The notes under the pieces: generated by a model
What the model was told of the DNA's origin: nothing
The model's database searches: none
The model's input: the letters and a program-made list of their open reading frames with translations, nothing else
Assembly (NCBI RefSeq): GCF_030272615.1
Contig: NC_081405.1
Span: 469,452,008-469,516,007, forward strand
From: Cryptomeria japonica
Lineage: Eukaryota > Streptophyta > Pinopsida > Cupressales > Cupressaceae
Reading direction: 5' to 3'
Length of the DNA: 64,000 bases
Position numbers and translations under genes: made by a program
Shown: positions 1-11,250 of the stretch, one piece after another
How positions within the stretch are numbered: the first letter of the stretch is position 1
How the letters are laid out: each line of letters starts with the position of its first letter

Positions 1-844
1 GTAAATTGTCTCATCAATAGATGCAGATTCATCATTCTTTGATAGTTTGTAGTTGGTATTCATAGGAGTACTTACTGGTTTTGAATCCTCCATTCCAAAT
101 TTCTTTAAGATTTCATTTATGTACTTGGATTGAGTAATGAAAATCTCATCTTTCATTTGCAATATCTGTAAACCTATAAAATACTTTATCTCACCAATTA
201 ATGACATCTCAAATTCTTTGCTCATTTCATTTCCAAAGTTGTTACATAGAAAGTCATTCCCACAAAATATAATATCATCAACAAATATGGCTGAGATTAG
301 TATTCCATTTTAATCATTCTTCATGTAAATATTATTGTTTTAACTTGTTCTTATAAAACCAATCTTAATCAAATAAGAGTACAATCTTTCATACCATGCT
401 CTCGGTGCTTGTTTCAGACCATATAAATCTTTGTTCAATTTACATACCTGATCTTTATTATTGTCTTCAGCAAATCCTTTAGGTTGTTCAATAAAAACTT
501 CTTCTTCTAATATACCATTCAAAAATGCAGATTTGACATCCATTTGATATACCTTGAAATTCTTGTAAGAAGCATGTGCCATCTCCTTCAAGTCTTGCTA
601 CAGGTGCAAAAGTTTCACCAAAATCAATTCCTTCTTCTTGGGCATAACCTTTGCAAACTAGTCTTGCTTTATTTTGAATGACCTCTCCTTTTTCATTCAG
701 CTTGTTTTTGAATATCCATTTTATACCGATTACATTTTTGTCCTTCGGTCTTGGGACTAGTGTCCATGTGTCATTCTTCTTGATTTGATCAATCTCTTCT
801 GTCATAGCATTTATCCAATCTTCACTGTTAAATGCCTCTTTCAC
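1..844 (-). pseudogene. Copia reverse transcriptase fragment (element I)
   Basis: The RT begins with [24 protein letters not shown] (844 downward) and [16 protein letters not shown], then [28 protein letters not shown] deletion/frameshift near 600 moves the frame. It resumes as [18 protein letters not shown] and LNKDLYGLKQAPRAWYERL (591-340). After a stop near 342, the active-site box FVDDIIF appears at about 285, followed by EIKYFIGLQI and QSKYINEILKKFGMEDSKP toward base 1. RNase H is outside the window. RT copies the genomic RNA into cDNA in the particle. This copy cannot yield a full protein. Confidence 0.9.
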
Positions 845-880
845 TATTCTCGGTTCAAATTCAGATATTAGACATGTGTT

Positions 881-2443
881 CTATCTCAGTTTCTTACTTG
901 TCATCATTGGATCATCCTTATCTCCTATAATCTGACTTGGTGCATGATGTCTTCTAACATATTTGGCTAATACAGGCTCGGTAGGCTCTATATGATCTTC
1001 TTCATCACTCGGTAACTGGATATTATCTTCATTTCCTTCTGCAGTTTTCTCGGTAGGACTTGTGGGTTGAACATAGACAAATTCATCATAATCTTCTGGT
1101 TCCTTGGAATTTCCTTCATCATTTGTTTCTGCAAATTCATCAATTTTCACATTTTTACTTTCTACTCTTTTGTTAGATGATTTGATCAGACATTTAAATG
1201 CTTTACTTCTAGAAGAATAACCAAGAAATGTTCCTTCTTCACTTTTCTGATCAAACTTGCCATTTCTATCATCCTTGTGTACATAGCATCTACTTCCAAA
1301 GATTTTAAAATAACTTACATTAGGTTTCTTGTCATACCAAATTTCATATGGTGTCTTCAAAGTACCTTTTTTCAGTTGTACTCGGCTCAGGGTGTAAACT
1401 ACAGTGCTTATTGCTTCTCTCCATAATGTTTGTGGCACTTTCTTTTCAATCATCAGGGTTATAGCACAATCCACAATAGATCTGTTTCTTCTCTTAGCTA
1501 TTCCATTTTGTTGTGGAGTTCTCAGTGCAGAGACTTGTCCTTTTATACCATGGTCATTACAGAATAAGTTGAACTCATCAGATGTGAACTCTCCTCCTCT
1601 ATCTGGTCTAAGACATTTCAATTGTCTTCCTATTTCATTCTCAACTCTTGCCTTGTACCATTTAAACATTTGAAAAGATTCTGATTTTTCTTTTAAAAAC
1701 ATTACTGATATCATCCTTGAGTAATCATCCACAAATAATATAAAGTATTTATCACCATAATAACTTTTAGCTTTCATAGGACCACAAAGATCAATATGCA
1801 CAAGATCTAAAATTCCCTTAGAAGTGTAAGACTTACTTGTAAAGCTTGATCTTGTCATTTTACGCATTTGGAATCCTCGACACATAGCATTCTCAGGTTT
1901 TTTCAAACTCGGTAGACCTCTTACTCGGTGCTTCTTGCTTATTTTGATTAGATTAACATAATTTAGATGACAAAACCTTTTATGCCATAACCAGGTATCA
2001 TCTATCCTTGCATACAAACATTTATTCTGAGTTGAGTCAAGGTTAAATGTGTTACCTTTTGTTTGTGTCCCGGTAGCAGTTAACTTTCCATGCTTGTCAT
2101 GAACTTTGGCAATTCCTTTCTTAAATTCTATTTGGTATCTTTTATTGTTTAGCTGTGCTACACTCAACAAATTGTATTTCAAACCTTCAACCCAATAAAC
2201 ATCATTGCATCTTGCATTGTCAAGAAGTGTTATGGATCCTTTACCTCTTACAGGACATGGTGCATCATTACCAAATCTTACATAGCCTCCATCATAGTCT
2301 TCTAACATAACAAACTTATGTTTATCACCTGTCATGTGATGTGAGCATCCACTATCTATGATCCAAGAATCATTACTATTTATGTGAGATATAAGGGCTT
2401 TTTCTTCATACCTTTCTTCATTTGATCCATCTTTGATAGCCAC
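881..2443 (-). pseudogene. Copia protease-integrase polyprotein segment, catalytic Glu replaced
   Basis: This 520-codon open stretch carries, in order: the aspartic protease signature IDSGCSHHMTG (about residues 29-39); the GAG-pre-integrase zinc domain with LWHKRFCHLNY (about 151-161); and the integrase core. The core shows D in HIDLCGP, D in RPDRGGEF and then, exactly 35 residues later, a Lys in NGIAKRRNR where DD35E integrases have Glu (codon AAG at 1495-1493). A C-terminal region follows with FGSRCYVHKDD and FLGYSSRSKAF. The frame is open but the third catalytic residue is lost, so strand transfer should be dead. A TAG ends it at 881, and downstream residues continue in the same frame toward RT. 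Confidence 0.9.
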
Positions 2444-2578
2444 ATAAACTATTTCCTTTGTATCAGTTTCATCTGATTTATCATCATTGGATTCCTCATC
2501 GGCTATTAAGCATGACTTTTTATCTCTTCTTCTAAAGTCTTGGTGTCCTTTGTAATGATTATCTTTCTATCTATCATC

Positions 2579-3505
2579 TCAGTAATTTCTCTTTTCAGTA
2601 GAATCTTTGTTAGGACATTTAGAAGCCATATGTCCTATCTTATCACAATTGAAGCATTTCAAAGGTAGTTTTCCTTTATACTTACCTTTGCCTCTTGGTA
2701 ACCTTCTGGCTAATAGTGCTTCAAACTCTTCTTGCTTTCTAATTTCCTCATATAGTTTGTGTACTTCCTCCATGTTTTTGTGAAATCTTTCACTTGCTCC
2801 ACTGTGATCCCCTTTAGTGTACTTACTCATTCTATCATTTTAATCATCAGATTCACCAATATGAAAAGAACTAAATGCATATTCAACTTTATTTACCGAT
2901 GACCCACTATTATCAAAGTTACTTAACTCAAATGCATGTAGCTTACCAATAGTAGCATCTAAAGAAACTAGCATATTAGGTACAGACCTCAATTCATTGA
3001 TTGTAGAGACTCAGATTGCATAAGCCGGTAGAAGGGTTCTTAACAACTTACTTGTTATATCCTTTTCTTCAATGGTTCCATGTGCTCCTTTGATTTGATT
3101 GACAATCTCTTTTAGTCTTGTACTGTACTGGGTTATGTTCTCACCTTGATTCATCCTCATAGATTCAAATTGTCCTCTTAGACTATCCACTTTTCCTCTT
3201 TGAACATGTTCATCTCCTCCATACACAGATATGAGCTTGTAACACATTGCCTTTGCATCATTGCAGCCTTCTAGATCATTAAACTCTAAATCGGTCAATG
3301 TAGATGTTATTTCAATAATTGCTTGGATATGTCCTTTCTTTGCTTTTATCTCTTCCATTGTTAATGGATAGGTTCTCGGTGTGATGAAATCATTCTCCAG
3401 ATAATATACAACATATTCTCCAACTCCCGATAGGTGCAGCTTCATCCTTTTCTGCCATGTAGAGAAACTTGACTTGTTCAACTTCGGTGCATCTCTCTTA
3501 TACAT
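2579..3505 (-). pseudogene. gag of copia element I (capsid plus CCHC nucleocapsid), broken
   Basis: The frame starts at an ATG at 3505 (minus). Its first 164 codons carry a copia-type capsid domain, with a WQKRMKLHL segment near the N-terminus and LRGQFESMRM followed by LLRTLLP. It stops at a TGA (3013-3011), where a related element at 60220 carries a TGA in the same context. After further stops, 2830-2579 encodes the zinc knuckle CFNCDKIGHMASKC (CX2CX4HX4C), an RNA-binding nucleocapsid motif, preceded by an EALLARRLPRGKGKYKGKLP segment. Gag would assemble the cytoplasmic virus-like particle. The stops make this copy a pseudogene. Confidence 0.85.
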
Positions 3506-3556
3506 CTTTGGATCTTTTCCTCAAGTACCTTTAAACTTTTCCTTTCGGAGTCCAAA

Positions 3557-3569
3557 GCTCTAATACCAA
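3557..3569 (-). other. Primer-binding site, initiator tRNA-Met type (element I)
   Basis: The minus strand reads TTGGTATTAGAGC directly after the LTR end. The usual plant PBS complementary to initiator tRNA-Met is TGGTATCAGAGC. The single difference is C to T inside a CAG, as expected from deamination of a methylated CHG site. It fixes the LTR/internal boundary. Confidence 0.85.
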
Positions 3570-3570
3570 T

Positions 3571-5047
3571 TGCTAGTTCTATTACTTAAAGATAAGTATA
3601 GATGCCTAGCTAATAAGATGAGAGGGGGGGGGGGTGAATCATTAAAACTTAATCTTTCATAAAAACATCAAATTCAACCTCGGTAACATATACTTCAATA
3701 ATATAACCAAAACTTCTAAACATGAAAACTCAAAAGCATATGAACATCATAACACTCATAAAACCAGATTTAACGTGGAAACCCAAATAGGGAAAAACCA
3801 CTGTGGGATTTTGGACCCACTAAGAAATATACTCTTCTAGAGTATGCTCGGTTAAAAGCAAATCCTGTTAAAGATTACAAACACATTGCCAGATGTGACC
3901 CGATTAAGGGATTTCCCTCAGATCTATTAGGATCTTCACCTTGTTAGAAGTGACCTTGTTAAAGGATTTCAAACACTCAATTAGAATGTCACCTTGCTAG
4001 AAGGTTTTACAAATAAGATTGTTAAGTCCACTCAGTTAAGAGATTTTTTGTTACTTCACTAAATAACAGTAATAAAAATCTATCTGCAACTTCACATCTA
4101 AAATGCTAAAGCAGATTCTTATTTTCTCAATACAATATAGACATAGAACTAATCTTGTCCATCTGCTGGGCTCTATACTCTGTTTATTCAAAACAGATCT
4201 CCAAGCTTCTGTGCTTGGTAATCACTATGTAGCATCCCTGTGCATACACTTGCCCACATGCATTATTTATCAACAGCTCCCTATTTATAAACAATTCGCC
4301 AACCGCTTAATCTCCTTGATCACATTTCCCATGATCAATCATAGCCATCAGATCTTCAAACTTTGACTAGGTTCAATGTATCCTTCGATCTGAAAACATT
4401 TTACCTTGCCTCAGAACTTGCATACATTTCTTGGAACTTGTGCTAGGGTATTGCAGTTCAATCTAAGCTGTAGATCTTCCTGCCAATTTTCCTTTGCCAT
4501 ATATTATTTAACAAACTTCATTCACGACATACCAATCATTTAATCATGGCTAGCTCATCGGCTTCCTTTATTAAATAACGCTTGTAATCATTTAATGTAT
4601 TCTGTTGCAGCTTGGTTACAACTCGGTGAATACTAAACTTCACTCGCTAGACATTCTGCCTTCATTAACCGATAGCGATAACGTTAGGGTTTACGACTAG
4701 GTTCTTTGCTCGGTAACATAGTATAGTATTAACCTTTCAATCAATAACATATGTAGGATATCAAAACAATCTAAACATCATGATCTCATCATTGTCTAAC
4801 CTGGTAATAGTTGCCCATTGAATAACTTATTTCTCCCCTTATTCATCATATTCTTTCTGTGTCTTTTACCAACATCTTTATACTCATCAAATCATACTTC
4901 TCAAGATATGGCAACATTATACTGAATTAGAAAATCAATTTCTTGACATCAATGACAAAATAATAATATTAAGACAGTAAACATCCTTAATCAGTTGTAT
5001 CCATAATCATCAACAACCTTCTCAATATCCTTATTGAAATGCCAACA
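3571..5047 (-). repeat. 5' LTR of copia element I
   Basis: On the minus strand the LTR opens with TGTTGGCA at 5047 and closes with CTAGCA just before the PBS at 3571, giving about 1,477 bp. It carries the two marks shared by copia-type LTRs in this window: a GTGGAAACCC / GGGAAAAACCAC block at 3772-3803 and a C-tract (G-tract on the plus strand, 3620-3640) near the 3' end. Iterated degenerate motifs related to CCTTGTTAAAGG occupy about 3830-4040. No second LTR copy is visible, so divergence cannot be estimated. Confidence 0.82.
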
Positions 5048-5099
5048 ATCTCTCCTTGTCTGTTATAATGCCAAATGCCAAATGCCAACAGATTCAACA

Positions 5100-5926
5100 T
5101 CTAGAGATTGTAATATTTATCTATCATATTATGTATGTAAAAGAAGTCTTGAAAACCTTTGGCATGGAAGATTGTAAATCTATTGCTTCTCTGATGATGA
5201 CATGTTGTAAATTGTCAAAACAAGATGATTCACCATCTTTGGATTAGAAAGAATACATGCCTATGATTGGAAAGTTGCATTATGTTGATCATAGTAGACT
5301 GAACATTTCACATGTTGTTGGATTGGTTGCAAGATTTTAGAAAGATCCTAAGGAGACACACATGGTAGCGGTAAAAAGGATATTTAGGTATTTGAAAGGA
5401 ACAATTAACTATGGTTTATGGTATCCTTACAATGATAATTATTTTCTTTAAAAGTTTTCACAGATGTAGACTAGGCTAGAAAAGATGATGACCGGAAAAG
5501 AACATCTGGTGGAGATTTGATTTTAGGAGAAAGATTGGTATCCTAGATAAGAAAGAAACAATCTTGTATTTCACAATCTAATGCTGAAGCAGAATATGTG
5601 GCAGCATCAATGAACTGTACTCAGGCTATATGGATGAGACATATTTTGGAAGGTTTTAAGGATGTCATGTATGAACTAGTGACTATTCATTGTGATAACG
5701 CTAGTGCTATTAATATTTCAAAAAATCATGTATTACATGCAAGAACAAAGCACATTGAGTTGAAGTATCACTTTCTAAGAGAAAGAGTATAGGAGAAGAA
5801 AGTAAAAATAGAGTATGTGTCTAGCAAAGACCAGTTAGCAGATATATTTACTAAACCTTTTCCTAAGACAACCTTTGAATATCTTAGAGGTAGATTAGGG
5901 GTCGTACCCCTGCACAAGATCAACTA
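5100..5926 (+). pseudogene. Copia RT tail and RNase H (element II)
   Basis: From about 5100 the frame encodes YVKEVLKTFGMEDCKSIAS, the conserved RT C-terminal thumb region. HYVDHSRLNISHVVG and VKRIFRYLKGTINYGL lead into RNase H, with SNAEAEYVAASMNCTQAIWMR, the IHCDNASAINISKN segment with its conserved Asp, and ARTKHIELKYHFLRERV. The ending DQLADIFTKPFP and a TAA at 5924-5926 are typical of copia pol. Several in-frame stops (for example TAG near 5247 and 5790) make it a pseudogene. RNase H would degrade the RNA template during reverse transcription. Confidence 0.88.
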
Positions 5927-6260
5927 AGATGCTAGTGATGCATCAATCTGATGAATTCATTAAATATATTTTAGTTTTGGATTGATGTGAAGTGGGATAC
6001 TCCTTAGCAGGAGAAGCTATGATGTGATAAATAGAGATGGTAGAAGGAGAGATGAAGACAATAGAGGTATTTGCACCTTTGGCATTGTTGTCAAAGGGGG
6101 AGAAGAATTAGTTGAAGATTAACCATGATAAGAAGAACTAGATAAACGACATAAGTAATACAAAGGAGATGATGAGAAGGAAGGGAAAGTACAGAATGTA
6201 TCAGTTTAGTTCAACATGATGAGGATTTTTACTGTTGCCATCAATGCCAAATGGGGATAT
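5927..6260 (+). other. 3' untranslated region with two purine-rich tracts (element II)
   Basis: No ORF. A purine run in a TTGTCAAAGGGGGAGAAGA context lies at about 6088-6106, and a second one, AATGGGGATAT, ends at 6260 immediately before the LTR. The second is positioned as the plus-strand primer (PPT). The first has the same wording and may be an internal or central copy. Confidence 0.65.
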
Positions 6261-7729
6261 TGTTGGCATAACTGATAATGTGAATGGATATTTGTATAAT
6301 TGTTGATGATATTGATGAACTGGTATAAGGAATGTTGGTGATGATATAGTTGAGATGTTGTTTGATGACTTGATGACCAGTTTGTGTTGTCATTGATGGA
6401 AACTATTGTTATATTGTTCTATCATGTTATCTAAGTCATTTATGATTGACCAGAAAGCTATTGAATGGATTTGATAGTTAACTGGCAAATATGACTTAAA
6501 CTGGTAAATGTGAAACTATGTTATGCTTAAGTAATTAGATCTTGAGATTGATGAGGAATTTGTTGTTGCGGTTTGGAATATGTGCTGGTAACATTGTAAT
6601 GAGGTTATGGCCGAAACCGCATCATGTTTTGGCTACCGGAAGTCATGTTTGTGATTGACTGATATATTTTCTGTAGGTTTTTAGTAGGGTTTGAGAACTA
6701 GTATTCAAATCTCATAACCAGTAATGATTTTGAGTTTGGTGGTGTATTACATTATGTTTGTAAGATGGTGATGATGTGGTTGAATCCGTGTGAAGTGATA
6801 AAATATTGTTTTGGCGTGATCAAAGAGTGAATTTATTGGGAATGAGCGAAGTGCTTAGTAGAATGAGATAAGGGTTTGAAAGTGTATCAGATCAATGTGC
6901 AGTGATCATTCAACGACTGTAATTGACTTGTAATTTATTTTAATGATCCATATGATGATCTGTAATGAGTTGTAATGATCTATTATGTAAAACTTAATAT
7001 GAGGTTAGGGTTTTGTAACCCACTAAGTTGTAAAGTCTATTTAGGGTAAGTATGTGATGATTTAATATGTCGGTGATCAAAAGAAGAGTGTGTGGCTGAA
7101 CCAGTGTGTCTGCAAGAGAGAAGAAAATTGGAGCAGGAAAGGATCTGTACAAGCAAACAAAGAGTGCTATTTTCAGATCATACATCTATTGTTCCCTAAC
7201 AGTTGCAGTAGACTCAAAATCCCTTAACCGGGTAGGTCCTGATAGGCTTGATTGTATAAATCCCTTCACCGGGTGACTCATTAGCTTGGGTTCTAAATAA
7301 TTTCACAAGCTTACTCTTAATAGAGTAAAGCTCCTAATAGGGCTGAGGTAAATCCCTTAATCAGGTGACTCCTAATAGGGTCTGCTCCTAACTGGGCTAG
7401 GCTCCTAACAAGGTGCATTCAGAAAGAGTGCAAAAATATTTGTGGGTACCAATTCCCAGCGTGGTTTTCCCATTTGGGTTTCCACGTGAAAATCCTTGTA
7501 TTCATGTGTTGCTTGATTTCTTATGTGTTAAGTTGATATCTTTCTATTGCATGCATGTTGATGAACACTTAGAAGAACTGTTTGATAAATCTGATTAGCA
7601 GTATGATTTCAGCTATTACCGATACTGTTTATGAGTTGTTTGAAAGAAGTTTTTGGTGGTTGTTAAAGTTTTAAAGTTTACTGTTATTACTGATTCACCC
7701 CCCCTCTCAGTAATAACCAGTTCCTCACA
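6261..7729 (+). repeat. 3' LTR of copia element II
   Basis: Starts TGTTGGCATAAC right after the PPT. It contains the GTGGTTTTCCC / GGGTTTCCACGTG block at 7460-7489 and the TGATTCACCCCCCCTCTCAG tract at 7691-7710, close to the end near 7729. About 7200-7425 is a string of degenerate motifs of the type CCCTTAACCGGGTGA / CTCCTAATAGGGT. Length is about 1,470 bp, close to the element I LTR, and the two families are related but not the same. Confidence 0.82.
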
Positions 7730-8400
7730 AATAACAAAAAATGCTTATAACCTTTCGGTACTGAACATTTATTAGTATCAAACCTAGAGTAACTGGAATA
7801 AATCTCAAGCAAAAATTTTCGATGCTTTTAATTCAATGCAATGTCATGATATCATTATTAAAACAAGCTTGGTGCAGTTTCATGCCATCACTCAACCCCT
7901 CCATTCCTCCCATCTGTCTCTATACATGAGTCTCCACACAAGTGGCCAGCTCCCCATCTTAAATTCTTATTGTCATTCAAATGTGAAATATTAATGCTAT
8001 TCTCTATTAACTATAACCTGACAGAAATAAATTTTGTTTTGTTTTCCCTGCATCTTTATTGCCCTTCCAACTTGACATTCCTCAATTAATTTTAGCAACA
8101 TCTTTGTATACGGATCGAGCTCTGCTTTGGGATATCTTTCCTTTTGGGTTTGTTCAACCAATTAAATACATAAATTCCTTTTTAATGATATTAACTAATA
8201 ATAATTCATTGCTATTGCACTCCCGATACAATACAAAAATGCCAATTGTATACAATGTACAAGATCCTTTTTTTACAAAATTTAAATATAGATTCGCTAG
8301 TCATTTTCAAAATCCATCATTTGATCAAAATGGCGTGTGTTGGAAAATCAAGATTTCACACATTTAAAGTCACTACTTAATATGAATCTATAACGTGGCA
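7730..8400. other. Non-coding stretch, nothing recognised
   Basis: AT-rich sequence between the element II LTR and the tandem duplication. The ORFs here are short and show no family motif. No LTR termini, PBS or tRNA-like fold was seen. Confidence 0.5.
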
Positions 8401-9125
8401 TTAATTACCGTGCACCTCCACCAAGATCAATAGTTGTGATTGTTGCATGATTGCACGATTGAGTCAAGTTGTGCGATAGGCTAACTATGCAGTGCCACTG
8501 CAGACATGGCATCAGATTACTTAACACTAACATGCTAGGCAAGATGCCAGTGATTGGTCCATGTTACAATTGTCATGGTACATGGGCCCCACTCAAATGA
8601 GTCATAGCCCAAGGGCACCTGATGCACTTAGAATGTGACCACTTTTCATGAGATCAACAACTAGAGTGATTGCACGATAGATCGAAGGTGCATCCAAAGT
8701 CTAACCTCGCAACACCATTGCAAATGTGGCATGTAGGACCTACAAAGTTTGACACGGGCTCTTTAATTATTGTGCACCACCGTCAAGATCAACGGTTTTG
8801 ATTATTGCAGAATTGAGTCAAGCTGTGTGACTAGGCTAACTCTGCAGTGCCGCTATGGACGTGGCATCAAATGACATAACACTGACATGCTAGGCTAGGC
8901 ACCAGTGATTGGTCTATGTTACAACTTTCATGGCACATGGGCCCCACTCAAATGAGTCATAGCCTGAGTGGACCCAATGCACTTATAATGTGACCACTTT
9001 TCATGAGATCAATGGCTAAGGTGATTGCATGATTGCATGATTGCATGATTGATCAAAGGTTCATCCAAAGTCTAACTCCATAATGTTGTCTTGAATGCGG
9101 AATGTAGGACCCACAAATTTTGACG
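8401..9125. repeat. Two-copy 362-bp tandem duplication
   Basis: Copy 1 (8401-8754) and copy 2 (8763-9125) align along their whole length. Both open with TTAATTA..GTGCACC, contain GCTAGGC..CCAGTGATTGGTC, GGGCCCCACTCAAATGAGTC (8584 and 8939) and TGTGACCACTTTTCATGAGA, and end near ATGTAGGACC.ACAAA.TTTGAC. Copy 2 also has a short GATTGCAT run at 9023-9050. GGGCCCCAC resembles plant site II/TCP-type promoter boxes. The block lies about 0.6-1.3 kb upstream of the ORF A start. Confidence 0.85.
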
Positions 9126-9679
9126 ACAAGTTCTCAAGCCAATGAAAGATTGAACACTTGGATAAGTGAGCCATGTAATGATGAGGAACAAGCAGCAGAT
9201 GGATTTTAATATGATTAGAGGTGATGGGTCATGGCAACTAAATAATAATAAAGCTATTAACCTGTTAACTTATGGGTTAAAATATGAATCATAACAACTT
9301 TCTCCCACCAATGACATCACACTAGCATACGTGCATGCAGAAAATGAGCCCAATTTTCCCATTATGAATCACATTTTCAGCTATTTTAGCATTGATCCTA
9401 CTCTAATTTGCATTTACAACACTCTGTATATGTTCTAAGTTTTTTTGTATATTCATTCTTTCTCAGTTAGTGTTTATATGCTTGCACTTTCATAGTTAGG
9501 GTTTTTGAGAAATGATTGTCGACTATATTTTCATTACATTCTCCCTAGCTTTTTGAACTTTTATGCAAAATTCTTAATTGCTTATAATTGTCTGAGTATA
9601 GAGAGATTAGCTTGTGCTGAATTTTGAATCTTTTCATCATCGTTTCATTGATTTTTCTTGTAAAACCCTAACCCTAGAA
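9126..9679 (+). promoter_or_regulatory. Putative 5' flank/leader of ORF A with telo-box
   Basis: AT-rich sequence ending in AAACCCTAACCCTAGAA immediately before the ATG at 9680. AAACCCTAA is the plant telo-box, often found near transcription or translation starts. ORF B inside element III also has an AAACCCTAG in its leader. Promoter function is inference only; no clear TATA box was fixed. Confidence 0.35.
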
Positions 9680-10019
9680 ATGGTGGAGTCCTCTAGTCTA
9701 GGAAAGAGAAAGCTTTCCGAGGAGATCATTATCCAACTCCCTAGATCAATGGAGACACAACAGAGGTCAAAGCCTAGGTCCAGGCCGGATGAGTTCATCG
9801 TGGATTAGACTATAGGTATCAAGGATGCATTGATCCCACCATGGGGTTTCAATCTCTGGAGAAGAGGCTATAACAAGAAGAAGGAAAGAGTTCTAGTATC
9901 CAGTATCTGCAACTACAATTTGGGTATACTTGTTGTGCCAAATGTTTATGGGAACACTGAAATGGTTGCTACTATTGCAACAAATTATCAGCATGACACT
10001 AGGGAGATTGTATCTAGTG
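9680..10019 (+). pseudogene. ORF A, 5' part (unrecognised accessory-type protein)
   Basis: The frame starts at ATG 9680 in a good context (GAAATGG); an upstream ATG at 9614 is in frame but less likely. The N-terminus is Ser/Lys/Arg-rich (SSSLGKRKLSEE) and may hold a nuclear-localisation-like patch. It is followed by a TAG at 9806-9808, then a hydrophobic-patterned region with PPWGFNLWRRGYNKKKERV. The frame is interrupted at 10015-10019 (TAGTG) by element III. It resumes in the same frame at 25086 if the element and one TSD copy are removed. The continuation with RLTETTKDVINEVF and later W-rich segments loosely recalls 'putative plant transposon protein' domains, but this is not secure. Confidence 0.55.
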
Positions 10020-11236
10020 TGATGAATACTAAGAGGGGGGGGTGAATCAGTATGCCCAAAAACTTAACCAAACTCTTAAGCAATTTTACTATAGACTGGT
10101 ATAGTAGTTTAAATAACAAACCGGTTAAAACACAAATAAGCCAAATAGAAAATAAAGAATTCACCCACAGAAGCACAATCACCATAAGACAAGATATTTT
10201 GACATGGAAACCCAAATGGAAAAAACTATGATGAGTAAAAATCAAAAGTCAACTATCTGCAGAATAGTAACCAAACCGGTTAAGGTCAGACCGGTTAAGG
10301 CCTTACAATGTTCTTCACCAGAATAGATCATGTTAGGAATCTAGATCTTTGTTACGAGATAAGTCCTATTAAAGAATACCTTGTTAAATGATTTTAGATC
10401 CACAACTGTGAACCGCCTTGTTAGAGGATTTACAATAGGCTTGACTAGGCCTACCCAGTTAAGGGTTTCAGACTTGTTGAGGAGATTAGTAATCAACAAG
10501 TGAATGCTCTAGAAAGTAGCATAGAATGCTTGATTAGATCCTTGACTGCTCCTTGTTAATGCATTGCAACATTACTTCAGTCTTCTATCCTTTGTATGTT
10601 CAATCTCTATCATCGATACTTCTATAACAACCTCACACACACACTCATTAAAACCCTAGACATGATGTCCTTAAATAGGAAGCTGATTTCATGTCAGTCC
10701 AATAAGATTGGATTACAATTTCCTAGGTTCAAAGCATCTAGACACATTTGGTAACACGTCATAGAAGCACCATCAAAGTTTCGGTAGATGATAACTCATC
10801 ACACTTTATAAGTTTACTGGTTGAATCACCACATTGGTGTTAATGGATGATAACTCATCACACTTTATAAGTTTACTAGTTTAACATAGTATACCGATAA
10901 CCGGTTAACAAACAAAGACTAGTAAACTGGAACATAGTGTTTCGATCAAAAAGATTAACTGTCGCTAGGGGTCCTTGAACTGCTTGGGGTCTTCATACCG
11001 CTTGAAGTCTTCAGTCATGCTTTGACCAGTAAGCTTCTTCTGCAAAACATTGTTAGTCTTCTACAAATAAAGACTGTACATACAATGAAATATAATACCG
11101 GTGTGAACAATACAACACATATTACCGGTGGAGACTAAATCATACATAAAATAAGTGTGTGTCCATCAATGACAATCACAACTAAACATGCCAACAACCC
11201 CCTCAACTAAGTACAAACATTATCAAAATGCCAACA
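10020..11236 (-). repeat. 3' LTR of element III
   Basis: About 1,217 bp, from CCAACA (11231-11236, TGTTGG on the minus strand) to TGATGAAT at 10020. It contains the G-tract AAGAGGGGGGGGTGAATCAG (10031-10050), the GTGG..CCC/GGG block near 10199-10228 and three perfect AACCGGTT palindromes (10119, 10274, 10899) plus an ACCGGTT at 10290. By eye it matches 23935-25080 at roughly 90 percent, differences being mostly transitions. Confidence 0.88.
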
Positions 11237-11250
11237 ATCTCCCCCTCTGG
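11237..11250 (-). other. Polypurine tract of element III
   Basis: The minus strand reads CCAGAGGGGGAGAT directly before the LTR's TGTTGG, the expected plus-strand primer position. The same GGGGGAGAT-TGTTGG junction is seen at 58642 for element V. Confidence 0.85.

Larger units (their letters stand above)
1..5047 (-). mobile_element. Ty1/copia retrotransposon I, 5' part with LTR, cut by window edge
   Basis: Read on the minus strand, the order is 5' LTR (5047-3571), PBS, gag with a CCHC knuckle, protease, integrase and reverse transcriptase. Integrase before RT is the copia order. The 3' part (rest of RT, RNase H, PPT, 3' LTR) lies beyond base 1. The gag-pol frame has stops and at least one frameshift, so it is not functional as it stands. 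To the right, the element abuts plus-strand copia RT/RNase H sequence at 5048, which suggests that element I inserted into element II. The left junction is not in the window, so no TSD can be checked. Confidence 0.9.
5048..7729 (+). mobile_element. Ty1/copia retrotransposon II, 3' part (RT tail, RNase H, 3' LTR)
   Basis: This plus-strand copia remnant begins abruptly at the edge of element I's LTR and contains the RT end, RNase H, a 3' untranslated stretch, PPT and 3' LTR. Its 5' portion is missing here. The simplest reading is that element I, in opposite orientation, inserted into its RT region and that the 5' half lies left of the window. The LTR end is placed at 7729 (CACA); an alternative end at 7736 (AACA) matches TGTT better. 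Confidence 0.82.

Noticed and set aside
9022-9051. Short GATTGCAT repeats as a possible CRISPR-like array
   Set aside because: No spacers, only a few 8-bp units, and a plant context; it is a microsatellite in the tandem duplication.
7730-9679. A further LTR between element II and ORF A
   Set aside because: No paired TG/CA termini, PBS, PPT or shared LTR module; only the 362-bp duplication is supported.
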